A program made the position numbers and the translations under genes. Below, in pieces: positions 1-7,919 of a stretch of 33,601 nucleotides of DNA. Under the pieces are notes generated by a model that did no database searches, had not been told where the DNA came from, and saw nothing but the letters and a program-made list of their open reading frames with translations. The DNA lies in NCBI GenBank assembly GCA_009377605.1, contig WHTT01000070.1:1-33601 (forward strand), read 5' to 3'. Position 1 is the first letter of the stretch. Each line of letters begins with the position of its first letter. Origin of the DNA: Luteitalea sp. (GTDB taxonomy: Bacteria > Acidobacteriota > Vicinamibacteria > Vicinamibacterales > Vicinamibacteraceae).

Positions 1-2
1 GC

Positions 3-77
3 ACCGTCGCGGAAGTCGAGGCATTCCTCGCACGGGAAGGTGCCGGTGCGAGGGCCGGTAACGACCGTACTCGTTGA
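3..77 (+). CDS. C-terminal end of an unidentified gene (partial)
   Basis: An open frame enters the window from the left and stops at TGA 75-77, giving about 24 residues that start TVAEVEAFLARE. The first half has the look of a helical protein C-terminus with GC-rich third codon positions; the second half is less convincing. It would run convergently towards the dehydrogenase at 157-1233, with a hairpin between them. The family cannot be identified from so little sequence, and the frame may not be real. Confidence 0.25.
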   Translation, partial: TVAEVEAFLAREGAGARAGNDRTR

Positions 78-121
78 ACCCAGAGCTCACCAGTCTTGTC
101 ACTCTCAACGGTTGTAGCCTT

Positions 122-141
122 CCCGACCTAGAAAGGTCGGG
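122..141. repeat. CCCGACCT/AGGTCGGG hairpin, interspersed palindrome
   Basis: This is a perfect 8-bp inverted repeat (122-129 and 134-141) with a 4-nt loop. It lies between the end of the partial gene on the plus strand and the stop of the minus-strand dehydrogenase. No T-tract follows on either strand, so it is not a textbook intrinsic terminator. Related GCCCGAC...GTCGGGC palindromes occur at 6764-6783, inside a gene, and at 29860-29879, so it belongs to an interspersed family. Confidence 0.7.
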
Positions 142-156
142 CCCACATGGTTCCTG

Positions 157-1233
157 TCACGTCTGTGGCCGGCGCACGCGTGCGACGACAGCATTCGTGA
201 CCGCTTCGGTCGTTGACGTGCCACCGAGATCCGGCGTGAGGATGCGCTGATCAGCCAGGATGCCGACCACGGCACCTTCCACCAGCGTGGCTGCCACAGT
301 CTCTCCCAGGAAGTCCAGCATCTGCGCGCCCGCGAGCATCGTGGCCATCGGATTGGCAATGCCACGACCAACGATGTCAGGCGCCGAGCCGTGTACAGGC
401 TCGAACATCGAAGGAAACGTCCTGGGCGGGTTCAAGTTCGCGCTCGGCGCCAGGCCGAGGCTGCCCGTGACCGCTGCGCTCAGGTCCGTGAGGATGTCAC
501 CGAAGAGATTGGACGCCACGAGGACGTCGAAGCTCTCGGGCCTGCGTACGAGGTCCATACAAGCGGCATCCACGAGCAGCGACTCGGTACGGATGTCCGG
601 GTACTCCCGTGCGATTTCGGCGAAGACACGATCCCAGAACGCCATACTGAAGCCTTGCGCGTTCGACTTCGTGACTGACGTGAGCAGCCGCTTCCTGTCT
701 CGCCGCCGCACCAGCTCGAACGCGAAGCGGATGATGCGCTCGGTGCCGTGACGCGTGAACACCGCCTCCTGGACGGCCACTTCGTGCGGTCCGCCGGCAT
801 GCAGCACGCCTCCAATCTGTGCATACTCCCCTTCGGTGTTCTCGCGGACGACGACGAAGTCGATGTCGCCGGGTCGCTTCCCGGCGAGCGGGCCGCGGAC
901 GCCGGGATAGAGCCGCGCCGGCCGTACGCAGGCATACTGGTCGAACCCCCGGCGGATCGGCAGTAACAAGCCGTTCAGCGTGACGTTGTCCTGCAGGCGC
1001 GGATCGCCCACCGCACCCAAGAAGATCGCGTCGAACGACCGCAACCGATCGAGGGCATCCGCCGGCATCATGTGACCGTGCTCGACGTAGTACTCGGAGC
1101 CCCAGGGGAACAGCTCCCAGTCCAACCGTACCTGACTCCGCTCGCCCGCGGCGTCGAGCACCTGGATCGCCGCCGGAATCACTTCCCCTCCGATACCGTC
1201 CCCTGGAATTGCCGCGATTCGGTAACCCTTCAT
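157..1233 (-). CDS. Tartrate/D-malate dehydrogenase (isocitrate/isopropylmalate dehydrogenase family)
   Basis: A 358-aa NAD-dependent beta-decarboxylating 2-hydroxyacid dehydrogenase of the tartrate/D-malate branch, cytoplasmic. Visible features are the GDGIGGEV start (residues 11-18), GAVGDP (73-78), the substrate-arginine region PIRRGFDQY...RPAR (92-107), RENTEGEY (130-137), catalytic-type Lys189, metal-ligand candidates Asp222, Asp246 and Asp250, and the family signature NLFGDILTD...GSLGLAPS (242-264). FTRHGTERIIRFAFE resembles TtuC/DmlA proteins more than LeuB or Icd. The length is normal. The gene lies 54 bp downstream of a DASS dicarboxylate transporter on the same strand, which supports tartrate or malate catabolism. 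The exact substrate (L-tartrate, meso-tartrate or D-malate) cannot be read from the sequence. Confidence 0.88.
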   Translation of the reverse strand: MKGYRIAAIPGDGIGGEVIPAAIQVLDAAGERSQVRLDWELFPWGSEYYVEHGHMMPADALDRLRSFDAIFLGAVGDPRLQDNVTLNGLLLPIRRGFDQYACVRPARLYPGVRGPLAGKRPGDIDFVVVRENTEGEYAQIGGVLHAGGPHEVAVQEAVFTRHGTERIIRFAFELVRRRDRKRLLTSVTKSNAQGFSMAFWDRVFAEIAREYPDIRTESLLVDAACMDLVRRPESFDVLVASNLFGDILTDLSAAVTGSLGLAPSANLNPPRTFPSMFEPVHGSAPDIVGRGIANPMATMLAGAQMLDFLGETVAATLVEGAVVGILADQRILTPDLGGTSTTEAVTNAVVARVRRPQT

Positions 1234-1253
1234 GTCTCACACTCAAGGCTCAC

Positions 1254-1279
1254 AACTCATAACTCATAACTCATAACTC
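1254..1279. repeat. Heptanucleotide tandem repeat (AACTCAT)3-AACTC
   Basis: Three exact copies of AACTCAT (1254-1260, 1261-1267, 1268-1274) are followed by a partial AACTC. The array fills much of the 54-bp gap between the transporter stop and the dehydrogenase start. Read along the genes (minus strand) it appears as GAGTTATG repeats about 20-45 nt before the start codon. A related AACTCAC array precedes the gene at 22015. Confidence 0.9.
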
Positions 1280-1287
1280 GACCCACA

Positions 1288-2715
1288 TCACCACAGACCA
1301 ACAACTTTCCACCACGCGAAGCCGAGCGGGAGCCAGATCACCAGGTGCACGAGCGAGAGCACGAATCCAATCCGCCACCACTGGCCTTGCGTGAGATAGC
1401 CCGCGCCGAACACGATGGGTGCCGGGCCAGTACCGTAGTGCGTGATGGCAGCGTTGAGGCTCGAGAAGAACCCGAGGCTCAGCGCAGCCAGGAGCGGCGG
1501 TGCACCGAGGCCAAGAGCCACCGCAAAGAATGCCGGAAACATCGCCGTCGCGTGCGCCACGAGACTGGCGAACGCATAGTGCGAGTACAGGTAGACGACG
1601 ATGAGGGCCGCAAGCGCTGCCCACCATGGCCATCCGCCCACGAGACCAGCCGAGGCGGTGGCGAACGCTTTCGGCAAACCGGCCTTGCTCAACTGTCCCG
1701 CAAGCATGATGAGGCCGCCAAACCACAGCAACGCATCCCACGCGCCCTTCTCCGCAAGGACATCCTGCCAGTCGAGCACGCGTGTGAGGAGCAACGCCCC
1801 GAGGCCGAGGTATGCGACGGCGGTCGGCGACACACCGTGCCAGGCAGCGGACAGCCAGAGCACGAGCACCAGCGAGAAGACCGCCAGCATCAAGCGTTCG
1901 TTGCGTCCCATCGGCCCCATCTGGCGCAAACGCTCGGCGGCCAGCAGCTGCGCGGGCCTCGTGTCCCGTAGGGTCGGTGGGCACAAGCGGTACACGACGA
2001 GCGGCACCACGATGAGCGCCACGACGCCCGGCACCGACGCGGCAACCGCCCACATCGTCCAAGTCACCTCTGTTCCAGCGCTCTGTCGCGCGAGCTCCGC
2101 GACGAGAGGGTTTGGGGCCGTTGCGGTCAAGAACATCGCCGAGACGACGAGATCCCCCTGATAGAGCGTCTTCATCAGAAACGCGCCCATTCGGGACGCC
2201 GTCGGGCCCGGCTCCGACCCGAACGCGCGTGCGACACTCAAGGTAATGGGAAACAGGACGCCGCCAGCGCGTGCCGTGTTCGACGGCGTCACCGGCGCCA
2301 TCACGAGATCGGCCAGGACGATGGAGTAGCCCAGACGGAGCGGGGTGCCGCCGAAGCGGCCAATGGCGTGGTACGCGATACGCTCCCCTAGCCGTGTTTG
2401 GGTGATTCCCCGCGCGAACAAGAACGCCGCGACAATGAGCCATACCGTGACATTGGCAAAGCCCGAGAGCGCGTCCTGGATAGAGACGAGACCGAGCAGA
2501 TTCGATGCGGTCACCGAGAGGAGCACGACCGCGCCGGACGCGATTGGGCGTGTGATCAGCGCGCACACGGTGCCCGCGAACAGCGCGAGGAGCCCCCAGC
2601 TCCCCGGCGTGAACCCACTGTGCGGCAGCAGCCAGACGGCGCCGCCGACCAGAACCGGCGCCACCCAGCGCCACTGATCAATTGATCGGGTTGCTGTGAA
2701 CGGCGCGGCGGGCAC
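1288..2715 (-). CDS. DASS/SLC13-type dicarboxylate transporter (anion permease)
   Basis: A 475-aa polytopic inner-membrane protein with about 11-13 hydrophobic segments. It resembles the CitT/TtdT and plastid dicarboxylate-translocator branch of the divalent anion:sodium symporter family. The first substrate-binding tip is clear, SNTARAGG at residues 145-152. The second repeat carries a related SLNAAITHYGTGPAP motif near 419-433, where the family's second SNT-type motif is expected. The dehydrogenase downstream (gap 54 bp, same strand) suggests import or exchange of tartrate, malate or succinate. The start is the first ATG of the frame, which places the first membrane segment near residue 18. 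Whether it is a sodium symporter or an antiporter is not decidable here. Confidence 0.88.
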   Translation of the reverse strand: MPAAPFTATRSIDQWRWVAPVLVGGAVWLLPHSGFTPGSWGLLALFAGTVCALITRPIASGAVVLLSVTASNLLGLVSIQDALSGFANVTVWLIVAAFLFARGITQTRLGERIAYHAIGRFGGTPLRLGYSIVLADLVMAPVTPSNTARAGGVLFPITLSVARAFGSEPGPTASRMGAFLMKTLYQGDLVVSAMFLTATAPNPLVAELARQSAGTEVTWTMWAVAASVPGVVALIVVPLVVYRLCPPTLRDTRPAQLLAAERLRQMGPMGRNERLMLAVFSLVLVLWLSAAWHGVSPTAVAYLGLGALLLTRVLDWQDVLAEKGAWDALLWFGGLIMLAGQLSKAGLPKAFATASAGLVGGWPWWAALAALIVVYLYSHYAFASLVAHATAMFPAFFAVALGLGAPPLLAALSLGFFSSLNAAITHYGTGPAPIVFGAGYLTQGQWWRIGFVLSLVHLVIWLPLGFAWWKVVGLW

Positions 2716-2780
2716 GGATGTTTATTGCACGAATTACACGCTGGATCAAACTCCCTCCCGAACGCGTCGCGCGACCTCCT

Positions 2781-2801
2781 CCAACACCGAACACCGAACG
2801 T
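2781..2801. repeat. Short heptad repeat CCAACAC-CGAACAC-CGAACGT
   Basis: Three imperfect 7-bp units lie in the 92-bp gap between the NeuC-like gene and the transporter gene. On the coding strand they read GTGTTCG-like units. The period matches the AACTCAY arrays at 1254 and 21973, though the unit differs. With so few copies the call is tentative. Confidence 0.45.
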
Positions 2802-2807
2802 CACACA

Positions 2808-4004
2808 TCACGTCTGAACAAATGCCAGGCGGCCCTCTTCCTCGCCAAGCGGGAGAGCGCGCTTGCACAGCAGGCGCTCACCCAACGGCGCTTCCGCGAG
2901 CACGGTAGCGATGCGCTCGCCAGCCCGCCCGTCACCGTAGGGATTGTGCAGCCCAGCGAGACTCGCCCGGAAGGAGGGATCGGCGGCCTTCTCGAGAGCC
3001 CGGCGGATGGCCTCTGGATCCGCAGGGGCGTCAATGATGTTGCCCGCACGCTGGCGGCCCTCCTGCCGACTTCCAACGTTCACGGCTGGGACGCGCAAGG
3101 CAGGGGATTCCATGATGATGCTGCTGGAATTGCCGACGACGAGCGTCGCGAGCGCGAGGAGGCTCCAGTAGTCCACGGGATGGAGATTCACGAACAATCG
3201 TGCGCGATCATCTGTTTGGCAGAACTGGCGGATGTCCTCGATCAGCAGACGACTATGGGCGTCGGCGTTCGGAAAGCAAAAGATGAGCTGCTCCTCGACC
3301 GCTCCCAGCGCGCGCAGCACGGCGGCCGGCTCCTCGAGTGGATCCGGACGCAGCGTGACCGGATGACACGCCACCAGGAAGAATCGCTCCTCCAAGCTGA
3401 TCCCCAGTCGCCGTTCGAGCGCCTGTCGCGAATGAAGCTCGCTGTGGGAGACATGGTCCAGCGAGGGCGCGCCGACACAGTGCACGCGCCACGCTTCCTC
3501 TCCCATGGCCACCACCCGGCGTCGGGCTGCGTCGGTCGGCGTGAAATGGAGATGCGACAGCTTTGTCAGGGCGTTGCGCACGGCATCGTCAATCGCCCCT
3601 TCGGTCACCTCGCCTCCTTCGATATGGGCGATGGGCACCCGTAGCGCGAGGGCCACCGCCGCCGGCGCCAGCATCTCGTACCGGTCTGCGATCAGGAGCA
3701 ACATGTCGGGCCGCATCCGGCCGAGCACATCCGCGAGGCCCAGCGTGGCAACACCGATAGTCTTGGCCATGCCGACGTCGGTGTCGGAGCTGAGCAGACA
3801 CTCGACGGTTTCATGGATTGAGAACCCTTCGCGTTCGATCTCACCAACGGTGAGCCCGAACTCTGGCGACAGATGCGCCGCCGCCACAATCAGGCGTGGT
3901 TCCAGCTCCGGATGCTTGGCGATGGCGCGCAGCGGCCAACACAGATGACTGAAGTCCGCGCGCGACGTGGTGAGTACAGCGATCGTTCGTTTCGTAGCGG
4001 GCAC
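2808..4004 (-). CDS. Hydrolysing UDP-N-acetylglucosamine 2-epimerase, NeuC-like
   Basis: A 398-aa GT-B-fold enzyme expected to convert UDP-GlcNAc (or a bacillosamine analogue) to ManNAc (or analogue) plus UDP for nonulosonic-acid synthesis. Family landmarks are TTSRADFSHL (12-21), ADRYEMLAP (106-114, with Asp107), HIEGGEVTEGAIDD (127-140, with Glu132 and Asp139/140), TKLSHLHF (147-154), HPVT (214-217), GNSSS (291-295) and SRQEGRQRAGNII (312-324). The usual RHxxTK is RNALTK here, so a normally conserved His is Asn. The start is GTG at 4004, immediately before the beta-strand TIAVLTTSRAD. No neuB, neuA or flagellin/LPS sugar gene lies in the window, so its partners must be elsewhere. It is transcribed towards the transporter gene, 92 bp away. 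Confidence 0.85.
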   Translation of the reverse strand: MPATKRTIAVLTTSRADFSHLCWPLRAIAKHPELEPRLIVAAAHLSPEFGLTVGEIEREGFSIHETVECLLSSDTDVGMAKTIGVATLGLADVLGRMRPDMLLLIADRYEMLAPAAVALALRVPIAHIEGGEVTEGAIDDAVRNALTKLSHLHFTPTDAARRRVVAMGEEAWRVHCVGAPSLDHVSHSELHSRQALERRLGISLEERFFLVACHPVTLRPDPLEEPAAVLRALGAVEEQLIFCFPNADAHSRLLIEDIRQFCQTDDRARLFVNLHPVDYWSLLALATLVVGNSSSIIMESPALRVPAVNVGSRQEGRQRAGNIIDAPADPEAIRRALEKAADPSFRASLAGLHNPYGDGRAGERIATVLAEAPLGERLLCKRALPLGEEEGRLAFVQT

Positions 4005-4080
4005 GTTTCAATCCACAGCTCTTGGCCTGCAGTGTAGCTCCCCTTGCCTCCTCCCGCACCATAGCCTCCGAGAGGCGAAC

Positions 4081-4260
4081 CTAGACACTAGAATATGTGA
4101 TGTTGACAGGACTCGCCTCCGGATCGCGCACTTCCCCGCGAGCACGGCCTACCGCTTCCCATTGGCTGATGTCCGTCACGGAGATGCGCGTCCGAACGAC
4201 ATGCTCGGGTCGCGCACCGACCTTTTCGAGCGCCGTGATAATGTTCTTGAGCGCAATAGC
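4081..4260 (-). pseudogene. Remnant of a RidA/YjgF/UK114-family gene
   Basis: In the divergent gap between the NeuC-like gene and the cytochrome gene, the minus strand encodes a clear internal piece of a Rid-family protein. The piece runs ALKNIITALEKVGARPEH then VVRTRISVTDISQWEAVGRA (about 4110-4254), and the match fades before the TAG at 4081-4083. Intact Rid proteins are about 125-130 aa and match this segment in their middle. The N-terminal half, which should lie above 4260, is absent and the plus-strand signal peptide of the cytochrome gene sits there instead. The C-terminal beta strand is not recognisable. I read it as a non-functional fragment; family assignment is from motif recognition only. 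Confidence 0.75.
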
Positions 4261-4278
4261 GCAGCTGCAGGCAATCCC

Positions 4279-7200
4279 ATGACTTCTCGGTCGTGCCTCT
4301 TCGTGAGTGTGATCGTCGCTTCAACCGTCCTCCCCGTCCTCTTGAACGGCCGGCAGCCGCAAAGTGCGGCCAAGGCGCCGGGCTCGGCTCACGTGCGCCT
4401 CAGTCGGCCGGAAGCGGCCAGCCTCGCGCGTGAGGCGCGCGAGGAGGTCAAGGTCGATCTGCCGGCGGGCATCGAGCTGACGTTGTGGGCTTCCGAACAG
4501 CTGGTCAACGATCCGGTTGCCATCGACATCGATCCGGCGGGCGCGGCTTACGTCACGAGCACCGCGCGGAACAACCTGCCGCTCGACATCCGCGGTCACG
4601 AGGACTGGATGGCGACCGTCCACACGCTTCGGAGCGTTGACGATCTGCGTGCGTTCTATCGCCGGGAGATGGCGCCAGAGCGCAGTGAAGAGAACGAGTG
4701 GATTCAGGACCTGAACCTAGACGGCTCCAGAGATATCCGCGACCTCGCAGAGCTGAAGGAGCGCGTCATTCGGGTGCGGGACACGGACGATGATGGGCTC
4801 GCGGATACTGCAGACACCGTGGCCGAAGGGTTCAACGAAAGCCCGGTGTGGGACGTGCTGGGGGGCGTGCTGCACCACGAGGGCGATTTGATCGTCGGTG
4901 TGCCGCCCGGCGTGTACCGACTGCGTGATCTGAACAAGGATGGCCGTGTCGATGAGCAGATTACCATCAGCGAGGGATACAACACGCACCCGGCTTTCGG
5001 CGGCCATGGCATCTCCGGCGTCATGGTTGGCCCCGACGGCCGGCTGTACTGGGAAGTGGGCGACATGGGGCTCCACGTCGTCGACAAGACGGGCCGGCGG
5101 TGGAGCTATCCGAATCAGGGTGCCGTGCTTCGATCCGAGCTCGACGGGTCGAATTTCGAGGTGTTCGCGACGGGCATTCGCAATCTGCAGGAGTTCGCGT
5201 TCGACGAGCACGCGAATCTGATCAGCGTCGACAACGATGGCGATCATCAAGGAGAGACCGAGCGTCTCGTCTACCTCCCATACGGCTCGGACAGCGGTTG
5301 GCGCTCGAACTGGCAATACGGCAAATACACCGACCCCAGGAACAACCGCTACAACGTCTGGATGGACGAGCAGATGTTCAAGCCACGGCATGCGGGACAG
5401 AGCTCCCACATCCTGCCTCCCGTCGCCCCGTGGCACGCGGGCCCGTCCGGGATGGCCTACAACCCAGGCACGGCGCTCTCCGATGACTGGCAGCGGCATT
5501 TCTTCGTCTCGAGCTTTCCCGGCTCTGCTGACAACGCACGCGTCTACGCGTTTACGCTGAAGGAACAGGGGGCCGGTTTCGCCATGGACACCGAGAGCGT
5601 GCTGCTGCGCGGCATTCTCGTGGTCGGCATGACGATTGGCCCGGACGGCGCGCTCTACCTGACGGACTGGATTACCGGGTGGGACTCGAAGAACAACGGC
5701 CGTGTCTGGAAGCTGGACGGCTCGACCGCGGCTGCGCTCCCGATCCGCAAGGAGGTGCGGACCCTCCTCCGCGAGGATTTCGCGCGCCGAACGGCAGGCA
5801 AGGTCGGCTCACTGCTGCGACATGCCGACATGCGCGTGCGGCAGAAGGCGCAATTCGAGCTCGTGCGCCGGGGTGATGTCGCGACGTTGGTCGACACGGC
5901 TCGCGATCCGGCGCATCCGCTCGCGCGTCTCCATGGCTTGTGGGGCGTGGCTCAGCTCGCGCGACGCGAGACCAGGCACGCGTCGCACATCGTGCCCTTC
6001 CTGACCGACGACGACAGCGAAGTGCGCGCCCAGGCGGCGAGGATGCTGGGGGACGTTCGGTACGGGCCCGCCGCTGATGCGCTGATGCCATTGCTGAAGG
6101 ATCCCGCACCGCGCGTGCGGTTCTTCGCCGCCGAGGCGCTCGGCCGGCTGGCTCACGAGCCGGCGATGACGCCGCTCCTCGAGATGTTGGCCGAGAACGG
6201 CGGCAGCGACGTCTACCTTCGACATGCCGGGAGCCTCGCGCTCGCTTCCGTCGGTGATGGCGACCGGCTCGGGTCACTCTCGACGCATCGGTCGCCGGCC
6301 GTGCGCACAGCCGCCGTGATCGCGCTCCGCCGGATGCGACATGCGGGCGTGGCACGGTTCCTGGCAGATGAGGACGACGCGATCGTGACGGATGCCGCGA
6401 GGGCGATCAATGACGATGGCTCGATTCCGGCGGCTGTGCCGCAGCTTGCGGCGCTCCTTGGAAAGGCGACGGTTGCCAACGAGCCGCTTCTGCGTCGGGC
6501 AATCAACGCGAACCTTCGCGTCGGCACCGCCGAGGCGGTCGAGCGGCTCGCCGCGTTTGCCGCTGAGGAGTCTCGTCTCGACGAGCTGCGCGCCGAAGCC
6601 ATCGCCGCGCTCGGCGTGTGGCCATCGCCGTCACCAATGGATCGTGTCGATGGGTTCTACCTCGACGCCGTCGACGTGTCTTCGCACGCGGCCCCGACCG
6701 CTTCCTCACCCGCGGGCGCAACCGTTTCCTCACGTGCCGGTTCTGCTGCGTCGTCACCTGTAGGCCCGACCCAAGCGTCGGGCGACAGCGCTCGCAAGAC
6801 GAGTGGTCTGGCCGCGGCAAGGCTCGCGGTTCAGCGGCTACTCGGGAGCGCGTCGAATGGCAGCGCCGCAGCTCAATCCACGACGGTGCGGGTTGCCATC
6901 ACGGAGGCCGCGGGCCTGCTGGAGCTCGAGGCGGCATCGCCGGCACTGCTCGCGCAGCTCGAGAGCGACCCTGCGCCATCGGTGCGGCTCGCATCGCTGC
7001 AAGCGCTGCAAGCATTGAAGGTCGAGAACATGAACGAGCTGATGGACACCGCCCTGGCAGACACGGATCCGGACGTGCGCCGCGCTGCACTGGCCGTCCT
7101 GCCGGAGCTGCCCATCTCGGCGGCGGCCAAGGTGGAGCACCTTTCGGCGATTGTCCGCAGTGGTTCCATCGAGGAGCAGCAGGGTGCGCTCGAGCTGCTC

Positions 7201-7830
7201 GGATCGCTCAAGACGCCGGAATCGCGTCGTTTGCTCGGGTCGTATCTCGATGACTTGAGCGCTGGCACGATGGCGCCAGAGCTGCAGATCGATCTGGTGG
7301 AGGCGGTTCAGGAGGATGACTCCAAAGCGCTCGTCGGCCGCATCGATGCGTACGTGACAGCGCGCAACGCAGACACGGTGGTGGCCGGGTTCCGCGAGGG
7401 GCTCCTCGTCGGGGGCGATGCCAGGCGCGGCCGGCGGCTCTTTCTCGCCAACGCGGCGGCCGAGTGCACCCGCTGCCATGCGATCCAGGGCCGAGGCACC
7501 GATGTTGGCCCGGAGCTCACGGAAATTGGCTCCGCGCTGTCGCGCGAAGAGCTCCTCGACGCGCTCATTGCGCCCAATAGCCGCATCGCATCGGGGTTTG
7601 GGCTCGTGGGCATCACACTCGAGAGCGGCGAGCGGATCGGCGGCGTCCTGCACGAGGAGAGCGATGCGGATGTCACGATCCTGGTCGGCGATCCACCCAC
7701 CGAGCGCCGCGTCTCGAAGGCCGATATTGCAGAGCGCACGGATCCGGTGTCGGCCATGCCGCCGCTCGGCTTGACCCTGGCACCCCGGGATGTCCGCGAC
7801 CTCGTCGCGTTTCTCGCAACGCTCAAGTGA
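4279..7830 (+). CDS. Exported beta-propeller/HEAT-repeat/PVC-type cytochrome c protein
   Basis: About 1183 aa with three modules. A Sec signal peptide (1-30, ending near SAAKA) leads into a sorbosone-dehydrogenase-like propeller resembling the 'membrane-bound dehydrogenase' domain of Planctomycetes and Acidobacteria (about 55-480). A HEAT-repeat solenoid follows (about 500-1030) with repeated VRxxAARxLG-type helices. The C-terminal PVC-type haem domain has ECTRCH (Cys1063, Cys1066, His1067) and a likely axial Met1160 in SAMPPLG. It probably acts as a periplasmic redox or sugar-oxidising protein; the substrate is unknown. The frame is open back to 3967, but that extension crosses the RidA remnant and the NeuC start. 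ATG 4279 places the signal peptide at the N-terminus, though no strong ribosome-binding site is visible. A Ser/Ala-rich repetitive linker interrupts the solenoid at about 803-845. Confidence 0.85.
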   Translation: MTSRSCLFVSVIVASTVLPVLLNGRQPQSAAKAPGSAHVRLSRPEAASLAREAREEVKVDLPAGIELTLWASEQLVNDPVAIDIDPAGAAYVTSTARNNLPLDIRGHEDWMATVHTLRSVDDLRAFYRREMAPERSEENEWIQDLNLDGSRDIRDLAELKERVIRVRDTDDDGLADTADTVAEGFNESPVWDVLGGVLHHEGDLIVGVPPGVYRLRDLNKDGRVDEQITISEGYNTHPAFGGHGISGVMVGPDGRLYWEVGDMGLHVVDKTGRRWSYPNQGAVLRSELDGSNFEVFATGIRNLQEFAFDEHANLISVDNDGDHQGETERLVYLPYGSDSGWRSNWQYGKYTDPRNNRYNVWMDEQMFKPRHAGQSSHILPPVAPWHAGPSGMAYNPGTALSDDWQRHFFVSSFPGSADNARVYAFTLKEQGAGFAMDTESVLLRGILVVGMTIGPDGALYLTDWITGWDSKNNGRVWKLDGSTAAALPIRKEVRTLLREDFARRTAGKVGSLLRHADMRVRQKAQFELVRRGDVATLVDTARDPAHPLARLHGLWGVAQLARRETRHASHIVPFLTDDDSEVRAQAARMLGDVRYGPAADALMPLLKDPAPRVRFFAAEALGRLAHEPAMTPLLEMLAENGGSDVYLRHAGSLALASVGDGDRLGSLSTHRSPAVRTAAVIALRRMRHAGVARFLADEDDAIVTDAARAINDDGSIPAAVPQLAALLGKATVANEPLLRRAINANLRVGTAEAVERLAAFAAEESRLDELRAEAIAALGVWPSPSPMDRVDGFYLDAVDVSSHAAPTASSPAGATVSSRAGSAASSPVGPTQASGDSARKTSGLAAARLAVQRLLGSASNGSAAAQSTTVRVAITEAAGLLELEAASPALLAQLESDPAPSVRLASLQALQALKVENMNELMDTALADTDPDVRRAALAVLPELPISAAAKVEHLSAIVRSGSIEEQQGALELLGSLKTPESRRLLGSYLDDLSAGTMAPELQIDLVEAVQEDDSKALVGRIDAYVTARNADTVVAGFREGLLVGGDARRGRRLFLANAAAECTRCHAIQGRGTDVGPELTEIGSALSREELLDALIAPNSRIASGFGLVGITLESGERIGGVLHEESDADVTILVGDPPTERRVSKADIAERTDPVSAMPPLGLTLAPRDVRDLVAFLATLK
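6697..6783. repeat. Intragenic 24-bp tandem repeat plus palindrome in the cytochrome linker
   Basis: Three imperfect in-frame 24-bp units (6697-6720, 6721-6744, 6745-6768) encode TASSPAGA, TVSSRAGS and AASSPVGP. They run into a GCCCGAC...GTCGGGC palindrome (6764-6770 and 6777-6783) of the same family as 122-141 and 29860-29879. The segment separates two blocks of HEAT repeats and looks like an insertion that kept the frame open. Confidence 0.75.
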
Positions 7831-7919
7831 GCAGGCCGTCGAGACGAGCGCACGAAGCTCGCCAGGACGTCTTCGGCCACACGACCCCACCCGGTCGCGC
7901 GATCCGTTGACAAGCGGGT

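Noticed and set aside
497-1246. Other-frame minus-strand frame of 249 codons over the dehydrogenase
   Set aside because: It is Arg/Gly-rich shadow sequence typical of high-GC DNA, and the overlapping dehydrogenase frame is certain.
1271-2674. Minus-strand frame of 467 codons overlapping the transporter
   Set aside because: It is an Arg-rich frame-shifted shadow; the transporter frame has coherent membrane helices and family motifs.
4103-4131. TTGACA at 4103 as the promoter of the cytochrome gene
   Set aside because: No acceptable -10 lies 16-18 bp downstream, and the hexamer falls inside the RidA remnant.
3967-4278. N-terminal extension of the cytochrome frame back to 3967
   Set aside because: It overlaps the NeuC start and the RidA remnant, has no signal-peptide character, and the signal peptide begins at ATG 4279.
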